Below, piece by piece: positions 44,851 through 57,700 of a stretch of DNA of 64,000 nucleotides. Within the stretch, counting starts at the first letter, position 1. Each line of letters opens with the position of its first letter. The notes beneath the pieces were generated by a model that searched no databases, was not told the DNA's origin, and saw only the letters and a list, made by a program, of their open reading frames with translations. Source of the stretch: Acorus gramineus (taxonomy: Eukaryota > Streptophyta > Magnoliopsida > Acorales > Acoraceae). Position numbers and translations under genes: made by a program. The DNA is taken from assembly GCA_030737835.1 (NCBI GenBank), contig CM060855.1, positions 8,087,434-8,151,433 on the forward strand, in the 5' to 3' direction.

Positions 44851-45887
44851 TATAGACATGATGCTCTCTATCTTCCAAAATATACACAGAATTATATAAT
44901 ATACACAGAATTATATATATAGACCCACCACCACTAACAGACTTCAAAATTTAATTGCAAGAGCAAACTACAACATAAAAGACTGAAGACTTGTCTAAAG
45001 AACAATCAATTAAAACCCCACATCTCATATTTAAGAAAAAAAATCAAGTTGCTGCAATATTGATGAATGATGAGACTATAATCATTGAGAATTTGAACTT
45101 AGTAGAAACTAGTGATTATTTCAAAAATCAAAACCTTCTTTACCGAAAACAAATTTACAAAACTTAAGACATTAAAGACTTAATATTTCACTCTCCAAAG
45201 CACTATTTCAACCTAGAAAAAGATAAAATAACCAAAGTTTTAACCAATTTCTTGACATAAACTGATTTGAACAAATCCCAAAAGTGGTATAATCTATACC
45301 AAGTGATATGCTGACATGTCCTCTAGTGATTGGTCCAGATATCAACTTCGGTCACCAAATTAATCAAATTTTGAATCAGTGATTTGTTAGTCGTTACAGA
45401 TCAAAAAGAACCAAACACAATGAGTATTGTGAATCAGTAAAAAAAAGGGGGAACAGAAAGAGAGATTACCCTTCCGTAGAGAATTCTCCGATGCCCAATC
45501 TGAAGACTTGCATCACCGCCTTTGATTTTGGTCAGCCACCAGTCATACAAACTAACCTTGAACACTCAAAGAAGGGGGGATTTCAAGATCATCAAGAGTC
45601 AAAACGAAGAGAATTGAAACCCTATACAAAAACACAACCACTGAACCACATTGACAAATCACGAGGAGGAAGGAGAGGGGGTGACTGGCGTCGCAGTTGC
45701 AGGCGAAGCACCATGACCGCCGCCGCCGCCGGTGGAGGTACTTCTGGGGTCAACGACGGGCTCCGTTGTGGGCCGGGCCTTCGCGGATAGGGCAAACCTC
45801 GTAGATCGGTGGAGAGGGAAAGCCGGCCTTGGTGGAGATCGTCGAGGGGGTTGGGGTCGACGTCGGTGGAGATCATCGAAGGTTTCT

Positions 45888-45924
45888 TTGTTTTTTTTTT
45901 TTTGGGGGGGGGGGGGGGGGGGGA
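45888..45924. repeat. T/G homopolymer block
   Basis: A run of about 13 T is followed by a run of about 22 G. The G run could form G-quadruplexes and is also prone to sequencing error, so its exact length should not be trusted. Confidence 0.85.
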
Positions 45925-46079
45925 GGAGAGGTTTGTTTGGGGGTAAAATAGAAAATATAAACGTCCGTTTGGTCCGTTTGAGGTCTGTTAGAGAGAGGAC
46001 CCAAAGATAATGGGTACAGGTCTGTGGGGACTTTTTGTTAGAATATAAAATTATAGAACTAATGATTAATAAATGAGTA

Positions 46080-46260
46080 TCCTCATTGCCTCTAATTAAT
46101 TTTTTTTTTTTTTATAGTTTATTCATGTTTAATTAAAAATAAAAAAATATTATTATATTTTTTAATAAAAATGATTAAAAACATAACCACATAAAAAATA
46201 ATATATTTTAATTTCTAAATTAGTTATAAATTACATAATAACTTATATCCATCCAAACGG
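46080..46260. mobile_element. MITE-like fragment related to 1560-1815
   Basis: Shares the order 'tagtttattcatgtttaattaaaaataaaaaaat', then 'ttttttaataaaaatgattaaaaaca', with 1700-1800. Non-coding and without visible ends. Confidence 0.35.
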
Positions 46261-46560
46261 CGTCTAAAGAAAGACTGCATATAATAAAACCCGAGTAGCT
46301 GAGAACTACGTGCCGTTCAAATTATTTTTAAAATAAAATAATACACGTGGAGTTACAGAACAAATAGGCTTGCCATTCCTATGCCATTGAAGAGTATGGA
46401 CTATGAACGAAATCAACCGCCATCGACTTATGTCCATCTTTTGCTATAAAAAAAAATGTGATCGACTTATATGGCCAGGTGGTGCCAATTGTAATAAACA
46501 TCCTGGGTAGCAGCTACACAACGATGCTTTCCACTTATGCTCCCAATGCTTAACAAAGTC

Positions 46561-49500
46561 TCAAACAGTGAAAATTTTCTTCACTTTCTTCATTTTCTTA
46601 CGACAGATAGGGCATATACCAGCTTCCTCTGCTATCCTGCACGGTTAAAATGATAAATTCTACGTCAAACCATCTTGTAGTTGTATCCTAAGCAAAATGA
46701 TCTTACATGTCTCCGTGCTAATGGGCCTGCAAACTTATTTAGCCTATGGGTGAAGGGAGTCAAATGGGCGAAAAATGTGCATAGGCTGTGTTCTCCTTTG
46801 AAAATTTACATCCAGAACTCACCTCATCCCACCCCTCAGCGGCCAGACAATTTTATGGATCGGGCTCAGGTATCACTAACCATTAAAGATAATACAGGGC
46901 CGACCGTGGACAAAGGCCACCAAGACAATTACCTAGAACCCCCACCTATGGAAGGCCCCAATAACCGCATGATCAATGAAATTAAATAAATGAACCGGTG
47001 TGCTATTTTTACTTGTTAATTAGTTAATCTCAGCACACAATCTTTCTCAAAATCAAGTCTAAAATTACTCCCCTCCTTAAATCTCTCCAACCATAAAAAT
47101 GATGATATCTCCTTCTCACTGTATCTTTTTCTCCCTAGTGTTGTTTAAAATAAATAGTGTTAGTATTTTTATGATTTTATAACCTTTTCATTTCATTAAA
47201 AATTAATTTATTTTGTTGTTTATAGGCTTTTAAATTATTTTAAAATATTGTATCTATTTTATAATTTGTTCATGGCTTAAAATAAAATGATGCATACGAT
47301 TAAATAAATTAACTTTTTTTTAATATACATGGACCCCACTTTAAAAATTGGTCTAGGACCCATTAAAAAAAATTAATTTTGAGGGCCGGCTCTGAGATCC
47401 CCCCCCCCCCAACAAAAAAAAGAAAAGAAAAAAAAACGAAAAGAGAGAGAGTATCAGTGCAAGGTGGGTCACCTGGTTCCACATGTGAAGCATGCTGCAC
47501 AGTGACTGCATGGAAGGAAGAAGCAATCTCTCGGAGAATCAAAACAAATAACGCAGAGGTGTTGTGAACTGTTGCTTTCTCCCTCTTTCAATGGCTTTGC
47601 TTCAAGATTAGTAGCAGGACACTGCTCTTCAGGATCCTCGTGAGAAGTGGAATCGTATGATGAACTCCAGCTTGTCTCATCATCATCTTTACTTGTAAGA
47701 AGAGGTGCTCTTCCCGCAAAGTTGTCCCCCGCTTGGACGTTGGTCTCCCCTCCAGACTGATATTTAATGAATACCTTGCAAGCCAGTAGGATGGCCAATG
47801 TCACAGCACCTACACAAGTAAATAGGAAATTAATGTGTCTGAGAGGGTGGGAGGGAGAGTAAAAGTAATTACAGTAGAGAAGGCACCTGAGCCCACAAAA
47901 TATGTTATCCACCGAGGTCCATATGATATTTTGACATACCTGTCATCTCCTTCATCATCCTAATCCAATTTAATCACTTTGATCGGTCAGATTAAATTGG
48001 AATTTATAATCCATATGGTATGTTTACAAATCTTTAAAAATATGAATAAACGACAAAAAAATAAAAATAAAATAAAAAATAAAAGAAAGAAAGTAAAGCC
48101 TTTTTCAATTCAAGTACAGGTTGAGACCAGTTTTTGCAAGCCTTCTTGCTGTTTCTCTTTTCAACATTAAATTATGTAAAATATATCCAGATATAAAGCA
48201 GAAGACAAAGATGCCTTAACTGGACCAGAAGTGGTAAGGATAGCGGCATTTGACTTAAAAAAGAACAGCTTCAAAACACATAGCCCTTGGTTCAATGAGC
48301 ATTTATAATATGCTCCTGTTGTGTTGTAGACAAATGCCCGTATGCTAAAATTCAGCTGCACCTGCATTACACACAGAGTGGTATTTTATTATTTAAAAAC
48401 TGGGATCCAGTCTTCATCATCACGGTATTCATCTCGATCGTTTGGGTTCAGTCATTCATGGTTATATGTCAAAGCACCGAATACCAAACTCGTAAACACT
48501 AAACAGAAATGCAAGTGAGACACAAAAGACAACAGAATTATCCAGCACATCAGCAGAGGGGAGAGAGAGTCAAGACCCAGATTATTCAAGCGAGGGGGTC
48601 AAATTCCCATATGGCATTTCATCATATTTCAAGGAGTTAAGAACAGGACCACCTAAATATTGCCATCTGCTATTGGTACAATGAACTATACAAAGTGCTC
48701 TTAACGCATGAGCTCTTAAAATAACCATGCAAATATATTTTTCAGAACTGATTAATGATGTGCTTTGTGTGTGAACAATGATATATAGACCAAAGATATT
48801 TAACAAGGAGAAGGTAGACTTACAATTTGAGTCACAAATCCAGGAGTACAGTGAGTTTGAAGAATAAAAAATGCACCATCACATGAGAGAAATCCATGAA
48901 TGGTCAGGTCAGGGAAATCTGGGATTGGGAGGGGGTACTATATCGTATGTAATTCTGTGGAATCATGTTATTGTCATGAAAATAAATAGGTTTCTTTCAT
49001 TTTTATCCAATGGTCCTTAATTTTCTTCTCTGATTTAAGTCAAACCTTAGATATCATTTGTCAAATGATATCGTTCATTATGAATTTATTTGGATCGTAA
49101 TGAGTAATATTATCTGATTAATGGTGTATGAGTTTTCAAAGGGCTTTAAGCATGTACATGAATATGGACGATTGAACTACTGATTTAATGCAGACCATAG
49201 TGTGTGTTTTTTTTTTTTTTTTTTTTAAAGAAGAATGAAATGACACAACAATACAACATGATGTTTTCTGTTGTAAATTAGTCTGTCAGCTGTATATCAT
49301 AGGATTCATAGACAGCTAGGCTAGACCAGTGCTGGACTCACCCACCTCATAGGCTCATACTTCTCTGAAAGATCATCTATGTCATCGGATACTTTTCTTC
49401 TTTGTTTCGCTTCTTTTACCGTCACAAAGTTCACAGTTTGTGACTACGTCTGTATCTGTTGCACGACTGTATCTGTTGCTTCTCTGACTACGTCTGTATC

Positions 49501-51385
49501 TGTTGCTTCATGAGTTTTGCCGGATGGCATTTCGAGTTAGGGAAAGCGGAATTACTGGTCAAAAGACGACAGCATAGTTCACAGAGGTTCTAGATTGCCC
49601 ATATGCTGTTCATTCAATCTGAATCCCATAAGCTTTATTCTTCTTTTTTTTTTACCTTGAACTTATCATACAAATTATAGGCAGTTATCTTGTCTCTACA
49701 AATACTGATGGTCATTATTTCTAGTGTAGTAGCCTGTCATATAAATGCTTAACGCAACACCATATCAACTGCAGAGACTAAAAGGATACCTTCACTGATG
49801 ATTGGTTCAGATTACCCACACCAATGTAGTAGTCTGATGGTGTAGTGATTTTCTGTCGAATTACACCATTTCCTATGTATCAAATAAAGTTACTTTAAAA
49901 CAAATGAGAAAAAAAGAGTAACAATCTTTTCCCAAATTTTCATGATGATTAAAAGAATTAGTACCGAGAATTATATTCCAGGACAGCGTGATATTTGGAT
50001 AGGATGGGTCTTCAGTCCATTCAACAAGACTTTCTTTACCTGCAAGTGTACACACAAATTGAAAGAGAGAACCCACCAAAAAAAATTGAAAGAGAGAAGA
50101 TAATCTAATACAAGTATGCATTGAATTATTTCTATTGACTCACTGTCTAATAGATTACCGTTTGTACTCAACTAGTCGCACTCACAGGTTAGCTTACAGA
50201 ATATCGTGAATGAAGCATCCTTCCCACTGCTATAGTCATTAGCACGTGACACAAAATATAACAATTTTTACAACCCACATCCAAACAATCACCCAGCCAA
50301 TGAGGCAAGAAATGAGAAGACATTGGAAGGCCTTTACATATATCATCTAGAAAGAAAAGCAGTCAAAGAATGCATTCTTGACAGGTTGCATATCATTATG
50401 CTCAATTTTTTTGTTTTTTTATCATCCATAAAGAGCAGCTTTGAGCACAGATCGCTGATCTAATTTGTTGTGAACATATTTGATGTGGATATCATATTCT
50501 TATATTGAGATAAAAAGAGATAGTGTACACTGGATGAGTGAAAATTACCTTGAGCAATCACGAGTGCCAAGGGGAAGGGGTCATGGGATGAAACACTGTA
50601 ATGGATGTCAAGAGTAGCCCCCTCATTGAGGTAATATATCCACTCCTGATTAACAAACAATAACAGTGACTGAACAGAGAGTGGTGGCTCATACAAGCAG
50701 TGGTTCATATTTGAAGTAGTTGGTGTATTAAAAAAAAAATGGTGGTTCTACCTTGTGGGAGTCAGCTGGTAGTGTCTCGTTGTGGGTTTCAGACCAAGCT
50801 ACCTCGACATCCAGGGGAGGAGCACTGGAGAATCCGTACAACATAGGTCCAGTTCCAGAATCAGATACTCCTTTCACCTGCGAAAGGAAGGAATGCCTTA
50901 CTTTTTAGACAACCATACACGATTTGATCAATTGGACCAGAGTATGGATTAAATAAAAAGAATGTAAAATATTAGGATTCGATCTAACCTTGATGTCTTG
51001 AACAAAGATGGAGTCAGGTTGTAAGAGGCGAGAGCAATTGGGACCTAGGACCATGTTGACGGAGCCATAAAAGCCCAGGATCAATGTCAGGGAAGCTGAG
51101 AAAAACAGAGAGTATGTTTAGAAGGCAATAAAAAATTAATAGTAGCTAGGTGGTTGTGAGTTGTGAGAACACACCGAATAACCAGAAGGTAAGGAGGACG
51201 ATGACGCAGGACCAGGTGTCGTCTCTCAACTCAGATGCAAGGTATGACATTCCATTGTCATCCCCACCTCCGCGCATGGACAAGCTGATGCGGTAGGTGG
51301 AAGAGAGGGTGTGCATCGTATCCCCTTCTGTCGGATGATGCGTAGTGGTGGTTGCAGTAGTAGGTGTTAGGGCTTCGTTCTCCAT
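46561..51385 (-). CDS. Membrane RING-type E3 ubiquitin ligase, APD-like
   Basis: Member of the plant ABERRANT POLLEN DEVELOPMENT (APD) family of membrane ubiquitin ligases. Ten exons in transcript order: 51175-51385, 50989-51095, 50752-50877, 50549-50645, 49965-50039, 49790-49872, 48221-48361, 47887-47959, 47473-47809, 46561-46636. Phases close to 441 residues. First membrane segment at about 58-82, second at about 297-317. The lumenal part between them holds several N-x-S/T sites and the family block [16 protein letters not shown]. The cytosolic tail carries an acidic Ser-rich linker and a C-terminal C3HC4 RING: C390, C393, C405, H407, C411, C414, C425, C428, ending KKIFTV. The last exon is small and lies 836 bp downstream of the previous one, splitting the RING. 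I located it by its CPICR motif and matching phase. Confidence 0.92.
46640..47470. other. Last intron of the APD-like gene with transposon-like pieces
   Basis: Contains two 'agggccg' type ends in the same orientation (about 46896 and 47382), AT-rich filler and a C12 run at 47399-47410. The ends resemble those of plant hAT or CACTA non-autonomous elements, but I could not pair them as inverted repeats. Confidence 0.3.
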
Positions 51386-51620
51386 CCAAAACCTGCGAGT
51401 AGAGGAGGAGGCATGACGGCTCCTTTTTGAGCAGCGGCATGGGGGAATGGCGGGTCGCCTCCCCCCTGCGGACTGTTAGGTTGGGATATTATATTTATTA
51501 TTACTTGAACCATCAGTCCATCCATTGGACTCCACTCAACGGGGTGGACCTTTTCCGTCGCGACCCACAAGCAATATGCCGCACCGCATGATTCATCAGT
51601 TGGAAAAAGTAAATAATAAA

Positions 51621-51896
51621 GGAATTTTTAATTTTAAGTTCCCATAAATTATATGATTTAGTGATCGATTCCTCACTTCTTCATATTTTGATTTAAGTTA
51701 TCAGATTTAAAGAGTATGTTCCTTTTTAGTCCCTCCCAGGGACCTATCCCTAAATTATTTGATTTTCTTTTTAGTCCCTGAGAGGGACTAAAAAGAAACA
51801 TACCCTTGAAATCTAGGGACTTAAACCAAAATATGAAGAAGGAAGAGATCGATCACTAAATCATATAGTTTACATGGACTTAAAACTAAAAATCCC
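51621..51896. mobile_element. Mutator-like MITE, copy 2, with perfect 9-bp TSD
   Basis: 276 bp with terminal inverted repeats of about 70 bp. The left begins 'ggaatttttaattttaagtt' and the right ends 'aacttaaaactaaaaatccc' in pattern. The target AATAATAAA is present on both sides (51612-51620 and 51897-51905). An inner palindrome around 'tttttagtccctc' and 'gagggactaaaaa' adds further foldback. Same family as 9903-10380 and 55978-56384. Confidence 0.88.
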
Positions 51897-51937
51897 AATA
51901 ATAAAAGGGAAACATCCATTATCCATGTAACCACACC

Positions 51938-52853
51938 TAGGCCTATCAACGGGTCGGGTCTGAGTCGGACCCGATCCGACCCGGATCCGATTACACGTAT
52001 AATATATCCGATCCGATTTGGACCCTACCCGGTGGACCCAAACAAACAAACGGGTCAGGTCCGGGTCCACCCCGCCCTGAGCCGTTGGACCCGAGACCCG
52101 ATTGTGTTTATTAAAATATGCTCATATATTATAAGACCATTAGTATTAGTTGATACATAATTTTATTTCTTACTTAACTTATTTTTGTATCCACAAATTC
52201 ATAAATCATAATCATAACAAGCCCATAAATCATAAGTCATAATCATAATCATAACATTTTTTTTTGTTGTGTTGATGTTGCAACTTGTAAGAACTTGATT
52301 ATTTAATATGTAATAAACTTAGTAATGTATTGTCGTCGGTTTGTTTTGGACAATTAATTTATTAGCTTTTGAATTTGTATGATTAATTAGTTTGTTGCAT
52401 GATTTATGTTTATTATTTAGGTTAATATGTTAGTGTTTATTGTTTTGAATGTTGTTTAGGTTAATATTGTTTTGAATGTTTGTATAATTAGTTATGTTTA
52501 TTATTTAGATTAATATTTTTTTTATGTTAGTGATTATTGTTTTGGATGTTGTTTAATAATTCATTTACTTCTTTTGAATTGTATAAAATTATATTCAAAT
52601 ATAGTCTCATTAATAATAATGTTTTATTACAAAAAATTTCAAATAGAATGATAAGACAAACAAATACATGAGTTTTTTTTTTTTAACCAACTGTCCGGGT
52701 CGGGTCAAACCCAGACCCGACCCGGGTCCGACGGGTCCGGGTCTACATTTCCCCGAACCCGCCGGGTCCTAGGTTGGACCCGGACCCACCGGGTCTTGCC
52801 ACGGGTCGGGTCCGGGTTCACCCCGACCTGACCTGGACCCGACCCGTTGACAT
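51938..52853. mobile_element. Non-autonomous hAT-like element with CGGGTC subterminal repeats
   Basis: Left end TAGGCCTATCAACGGGTCGG; right end, read inward, about CATGTCAACGGGTCGGGTC. Both ends are packed with GGGTCGGGTC / GACCCGACCC motifs over about 130-150 bp, with an AT-rich middle. This end and subterminal style is typical of plant hAT elements. No transposase. The 8-bp target duplication could not be fixed. Confidence 0.7.
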
Positions 52854-52862
52854 GAGGAAATA

Positions 52863-53114
52863 TTTTAGGGTTTAGGGTTTAGGGGTTTAGGGTTTAGGGT
52901 ATAGGGTATAGGGTTTAGGGTTTAGGGTATAGGGTTTAGGGGTTAGGGTTTAGGGTTTAGGGTTTAGGGTTTAGGGTTTAGGGTTAGGGGTTTAGGGGTT
53001 TAGGGTTTAGGGTATAGGGTTTAGGGTTTAGGGTTTTAGGGTTCAGGGTTTTAGGGTTTATGGTTTAGGTTTTAGGTTTTAGGGTTTAGGGTATAGGGTT
53101 TAGGGTATAGGGTT
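52863..53114 (+). repeat. Interstitial telomeric array (TTTAGGG)n
   Basis: About 250 bp, roughly 36 units, of the plant telomere repeat in the TTTAGGG orientation, with variants such as TATAGGG, TTAGGGG and TTTTAGGG. It starts directly after the hAT-like element and runs directly into a short proline-rich coding-like tail at 53115. It is degenerate, so not a recent array, and it is far from any chromosome end as judged by the genes on both sides. Confidence 0.95.
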
Positions 53115-53165
53115 CCTCCCATGTTTCCAACTGTGCCACCACCTCCAGCGGCATGGAAACCTTGA
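53115..53165 (+). pseudogene. Possible C-terminal fragment of a proline-rich protein gene
   Basis: In the plus frame the DNA after the array reads PPMFPTVPPPPAAWKP followed by a stop at about 53163-53165. The next stretch looks like a 3' UTR. It could be the last codons of a captured gene, but it is short and low-complexity, so this is tentative. Confidence 0.3.
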
Positions 53166-54723
53166 GAGTGTTCTGTTTTTATGGCTTTGTCTCTCCTAGA
53201 AACATAAGCTTGCTGTTTTTGAGTATATAAACAAGGTTATAAGATGGCATCCAAGGCAAGAAATGCAGCTATTTGAAGGTTGTACGCGATGAAAGAGGTG
53301 ACTCTTGTTTTGTGTAAAATACTTCGTTCCCTCCTGGTGCGGTTGTTCCTTTTCTGTGTCCACCTGATTGAGGATGACCCCTCAATTCAAATCAGCTTGT
53401 GTACAGAGAATCCTTCCATTCCATTCATCCACTGCTTTATTCCACTTCTATTTTTATGGTTTTTTTCCCTATATGTTTTCATATTCTTCTGTTAATCAGT
53501 TTCGGTTTTGCATCGTGGTAAGTAAAGCTGGTGCCTTGGGCAGATGAATATAGTATATACCTCATTTTTTGTTGTGCAGTAATCACGGTGGAGGACAGGC
53601 AGCCATGGAGGAGTTGGTTCACTATTTCATATATTCTATCATTGACAAAGTTTTTAAGAAAATAGAGACAATGCATTTCGCTGTCCGCAATTATCAATCG
53701 AAATAACATCTATCTATATATCTACAATCTATTGCTTTTTTTTTCTCTTTTAAATTGCTATTGATTGATTAGTGAATCAGCATTCCTCTCGTCCGATATC
53801 CCTTTGCGTGTGCGTGACAGATGTCTGCCTCGCCACTCAAGCCCGTGAACCCATTACGCAGTCATGCACGTGTCCCGCTTGCGTCGCCACCAAATTATTC
53901 ACCGGTGTATTGGGTGCGCGGGAACGAGCAGTCTCTCGGTCCAGTCGGAGCATCAGGAGATATTACATTTCTTGCCCAACTCTGATTCCTTTTGTCGTTA
54001 AGGCCCGTGTGGAGCCGGACTTCCCGGCACCTGTGCCGAGGCCAGGCCGGCTCAGCCCATTTTATACTCTGCATATAGAACAGATGATGACGTAATAATT
54101 CACAAATTGATTTACATAGCACTCAGTAAAATTTAATTTTTTTTTACAAATGTTGGATAATTATTTGAGGATATGAATAGCTTTTAATAATTAAAAGAAA
54201 AGATGCATCGATAGTCTTTTACATATCACATGATCTAAATCACTGAAAAATCATTTTACTTATAACAGGGAAAAAAGATAACATAGGAAACCATTGTGAT
54301 AGGTACGTTATGGAATTTGTCACAATGGTTGTCCAGCAGTCTACTCAACCACTGTTGTATATCACTGTAAATCTATATAAGCAATTCAATTGCCACAAAT
54401 GCAAACGTCCTTCGTAATGAAGACTACTGTATAATTACTCATATGCTGGTAATACATCACAATTTGACACATGGCATATCTGGTGCCGCAAAAGCATAAT
54501 TTTGCAACAGCAATTATGAAAATTTACGCAGGTGCTACATTGGAGTATCATATCCGAGCGGTAATCTTAATGAAAGTAGGCAATATTATGCTTAAACCAT
54601 CTTGTTTATTTATTCTGAAATAGTTCCACTTCTGTCCATTTGATGAATAAAGCTAGGAGTTCGCATCAATTGCAAGAGTTCATTAAGCATGGAAAATACA
54701 AGCCAACTCTGATTTTACAGAAG
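53166..54723. other. Spacer with promoter-like GC island
   Basis: No gene can be modelled. At 53800-54080 there is a GC-richer island with GGCCCGTG and AGCCCATTT (site-II-like TGGGCT on the minus strand) and a minus-strand GTATAAAATGG at about 54058-54068. This resembles a plant promoter, but no open frame downstream on either strand is convincing. Confidence 0.3.
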
Positions 54724-57700
54724 TCATCCCGTCGTCTGGCCAGATGACGACACATCTATGTTTTCAGTTGGTTTAGGAGATGCCATCGCCTCCAGTGTCT
54801 TATAGAATTCCTCGGGAAGTGGACCTGGTCGGTGCAGGGGAACATGCTTAGGAATCGGACGATCATTCTCAATGACCTTGCATTCATAGTCTTCAGGAAC
54901 ATCCCATGGATCCAGTGTCACAAACATATCTAAAAATTAACCTAATGATCCATTCATACACATTGAAACATGTACAACCCTCTGCTAAGAACAGAACAAA
55001 GATGAATTATGTAGTTGTAAAGAACAAATATCTAAAAATAAAAAGAAAAAATCCCAAGATGATGAGTAAGGCTGGCATTTGAAAGCATGAATAAGAGCTA
55101 GGAAATTTAACCCTAAACCCTAAACCCTAAACCTTGCATTTCATAGTCTTCAGGAACATCCCATGGATCCCACTTTGCAATCCAGTGTCACAAACATATC
55201 TAAAAATTAACCTAATGATCCATTCATACACATTGAAACATGTACAACCCTCTGATAAGAACAGAACAAAGATGAATTATGTAGTTGTAAAGAACAAATA
55301 TCTAAAAATAAAAAGAAAAAATCCCAAGATGATGAGTAAGGCTGGCATTTGAAAGCATGAATAAGAGCTAGGAAATATAACTTTATCATGAACATCTGAA
55401 GTAGATGATGATGATTATTATTATATTTTTTTTTTGCAAATAGCATTGCAGAACAGCATACAAATCACAGAATTATATCAAACTGGTTAATATAAGAATT
55501 TTCTCAAAGGTCAACCCATCTGATTAGCAGATGAGCATCCAGTATGCCTAAAAACTCCAGTTACTAATCGACTATAACGCCTGCTTTGCTCTAATTGGCA
55601 ATAATCATAGAATTATATCAAACTGGCTAATATCAGATTTTTTCGTAAAGGTAGACTCCCAAGTATGCCTGAAAACTCCACTTTACAACTCAGACTATGC
55701 TGCCTGCATTGCTAATGATGGCAACTGACCTCCCTCCTACATCCATTCCCAATACTGAATAGAAGAACCATTTTCACGCTACTAGTCAATAGACCACCAA
55801 AATAAAAACAAATTTCCTACAAATTCGAGTCTAATTCTTCTAGCATCATCATCCGAAGAGGGAAAACTTAATTAAAACAACATCTTTCAGATGACTACAT
55901 AAACTGGATGGACATTCTTTGATATCACCACAATGTCTACCTCAAAGCATAAAGCATGAAGCCTATACAATTAATAAGGGATTTTTATTTTTAAGTCCCT
56001 GTAAACATGCCTATTTAGGGATCGGTCCCTCACTTCTTTATATTTCTTTTTTAGTCCCCATATTCAACTGCCTATTTGATTTTTAGTCCCTCCGTCAAAC
56101 GTCCGTTCATACACCGTTAATTTGTAAAATATGATTTATTTTTAAGTCTCTATGTTAATTGTATAAACTATGTTATTTATTGATTAGTCCCTCCCTTCTT
56201 CCTATTTTATAGGGACTTAAAAATAAAATCATATTTCACAAATTAACAGTGTAGGTCGGACGTTTGACATAGGGACTAAAAACTAAATAGACGGTTGAAT
56301 ATGAGGACTAAAAAGGAAATATGAAGAAGTGAGGGACCGATCCCTAAATAGACATATTTACAGGGACTTAAAACTAAAAATCCCAATTAACAAATATGAG
56401 TTCTTGTCAGTCTCTATCCCCAGCCCCAATACATGCACTCTCTATGCCTATCATATTCAAATAAACTTCCATCCAAGAGTTAATCCTAAAAACAAAATCA
56501 AAGAAAACATCTAACAATTATGCAAAATGCCAAAAAGAAAAAGAAAAAACCTGGATTATTCTTTTTGGACAGAAGGCCAGAGCTTGACATCCAAATTTTA
56601 TCAATCACAGATGAAAATTCCAAACAGGAAACCCTTAGGAACTAAGGTGCCCCCCACGGGGGAAAACATGGAGCATTGCAACCTAAATCATTTGCATTTG
56701 AGTTCATTTATGGGCTTCCTTTGCAAGTTTACATTGAAGTACAATTAGGTTCATTGAGATGTAAAAATTAAAGAAACAGAGAGAATGTAAGTTACTAAAT
56801 AAAGCTTTGTTTTTATTTTTGGACTATCTAGGTACTGAAATAACTTCAATACAAATTTTTATGCAAGCATACCAAGTAGATCTATAATAGAATAGCTAAC
56901 AGTAAAGAAAGAGAATCTGCAAGGAATGGCCAGCTGGAGAGTGACACAGAGATGGTTTTGTCGTATGGTGGCCATCCATCACTAAAGATGCGTAAAATAT
57001 CACACTGAATTGGCCACATTCATACGCAGGACTCTGGACCATAGTACTGCAGTGGACATATACATAATGTTTCTTGGGGGTGTGGGAAAATATCACAGAT
57101 GATCAGCATTGAAAATTTATGCAGCTCCATTGAACTCCATCAATTTGTCTCTCTTTAGCTTTCAACCTTTTGTGAAGATTATTATCCTCAACATAAACTT
57201 CTGCCCCGATTCCAGCAAAGTAATATGAAGTGAATCTCTTGCACTTATCTCAGTTTGTACTCTAATTACTATACATTCCTATTCAATCTTGTCTATAAAC
57301 TTCATAGGTTGTGCAAATATTGCATGAAGAGGGGACATGGTGATGCAGGACAGAGGAAGAAGAAAAGAGAGGAGGAGAGAGAAACAATAATTTTTTGAAT
57401 TCTTCAATAATTCTGACTAATCCCTTCAGGGTATACATGTGCTTAAATAATAAAACACATCATATCCTAACTAACTAAGCAATCACATCCAAACCATTTA
57501 AATCAGATCATTCCAACTAATCAAATATCTATACAAATCTTCAAAATTAATCCCATCTTCCTAAAAATTAAATATTATCCTAATCATCCGCATCATTTCT
57601 CCCCGACTTAGAAGAACTCGTGTTTCACAAGTGAAAGTGATGATACTGCTCCATAGCGTATGTCATTGGCCTATTCTTACACTTGATAAGATAGTATGGT

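Larger units (their letters stand above)
43160..46030 (-). mobile_element. Decayed transposon-like region with a coding remnant
   Basis: On the minus strand at about 43560-43900 there are two linked coding remnants: one reads LFLPKFMTVQHRCLSIYYVS and the other ends DGRPITLTVEDVALIIG. The second phrase has the look of plant mobile domain / Ulp1-linked proteins carried by Mutator-like elements. The upstream (higher-coordinate) side at 45.65-45.9 kb is GC-rich, like the first exon of such an element. No intact frame and no paired terminal repeats were found, so the family and limits are tentative. Confidence 0.35.

Noticed and set aside
45491-46010. Two overlapping frames rich in Arg/Gly
   Set aside because: GC-rich repeats and a G homopolymer create them. 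They do not resemble a protein family.
46561-46636. Ending the RING ligase at the exon that stops at 47473
   Set aside because: That would leave the RING without its last two cysteines. The exon at 46561-46636 supplies CPICR in the right phase with a good acceptor.
53772-54095. A 107-codon plus-strand frame in a GC island
   Set aside because: No domain, no splice context and no conserved motif that I recognise. Listed only as a promoter-like spacer.
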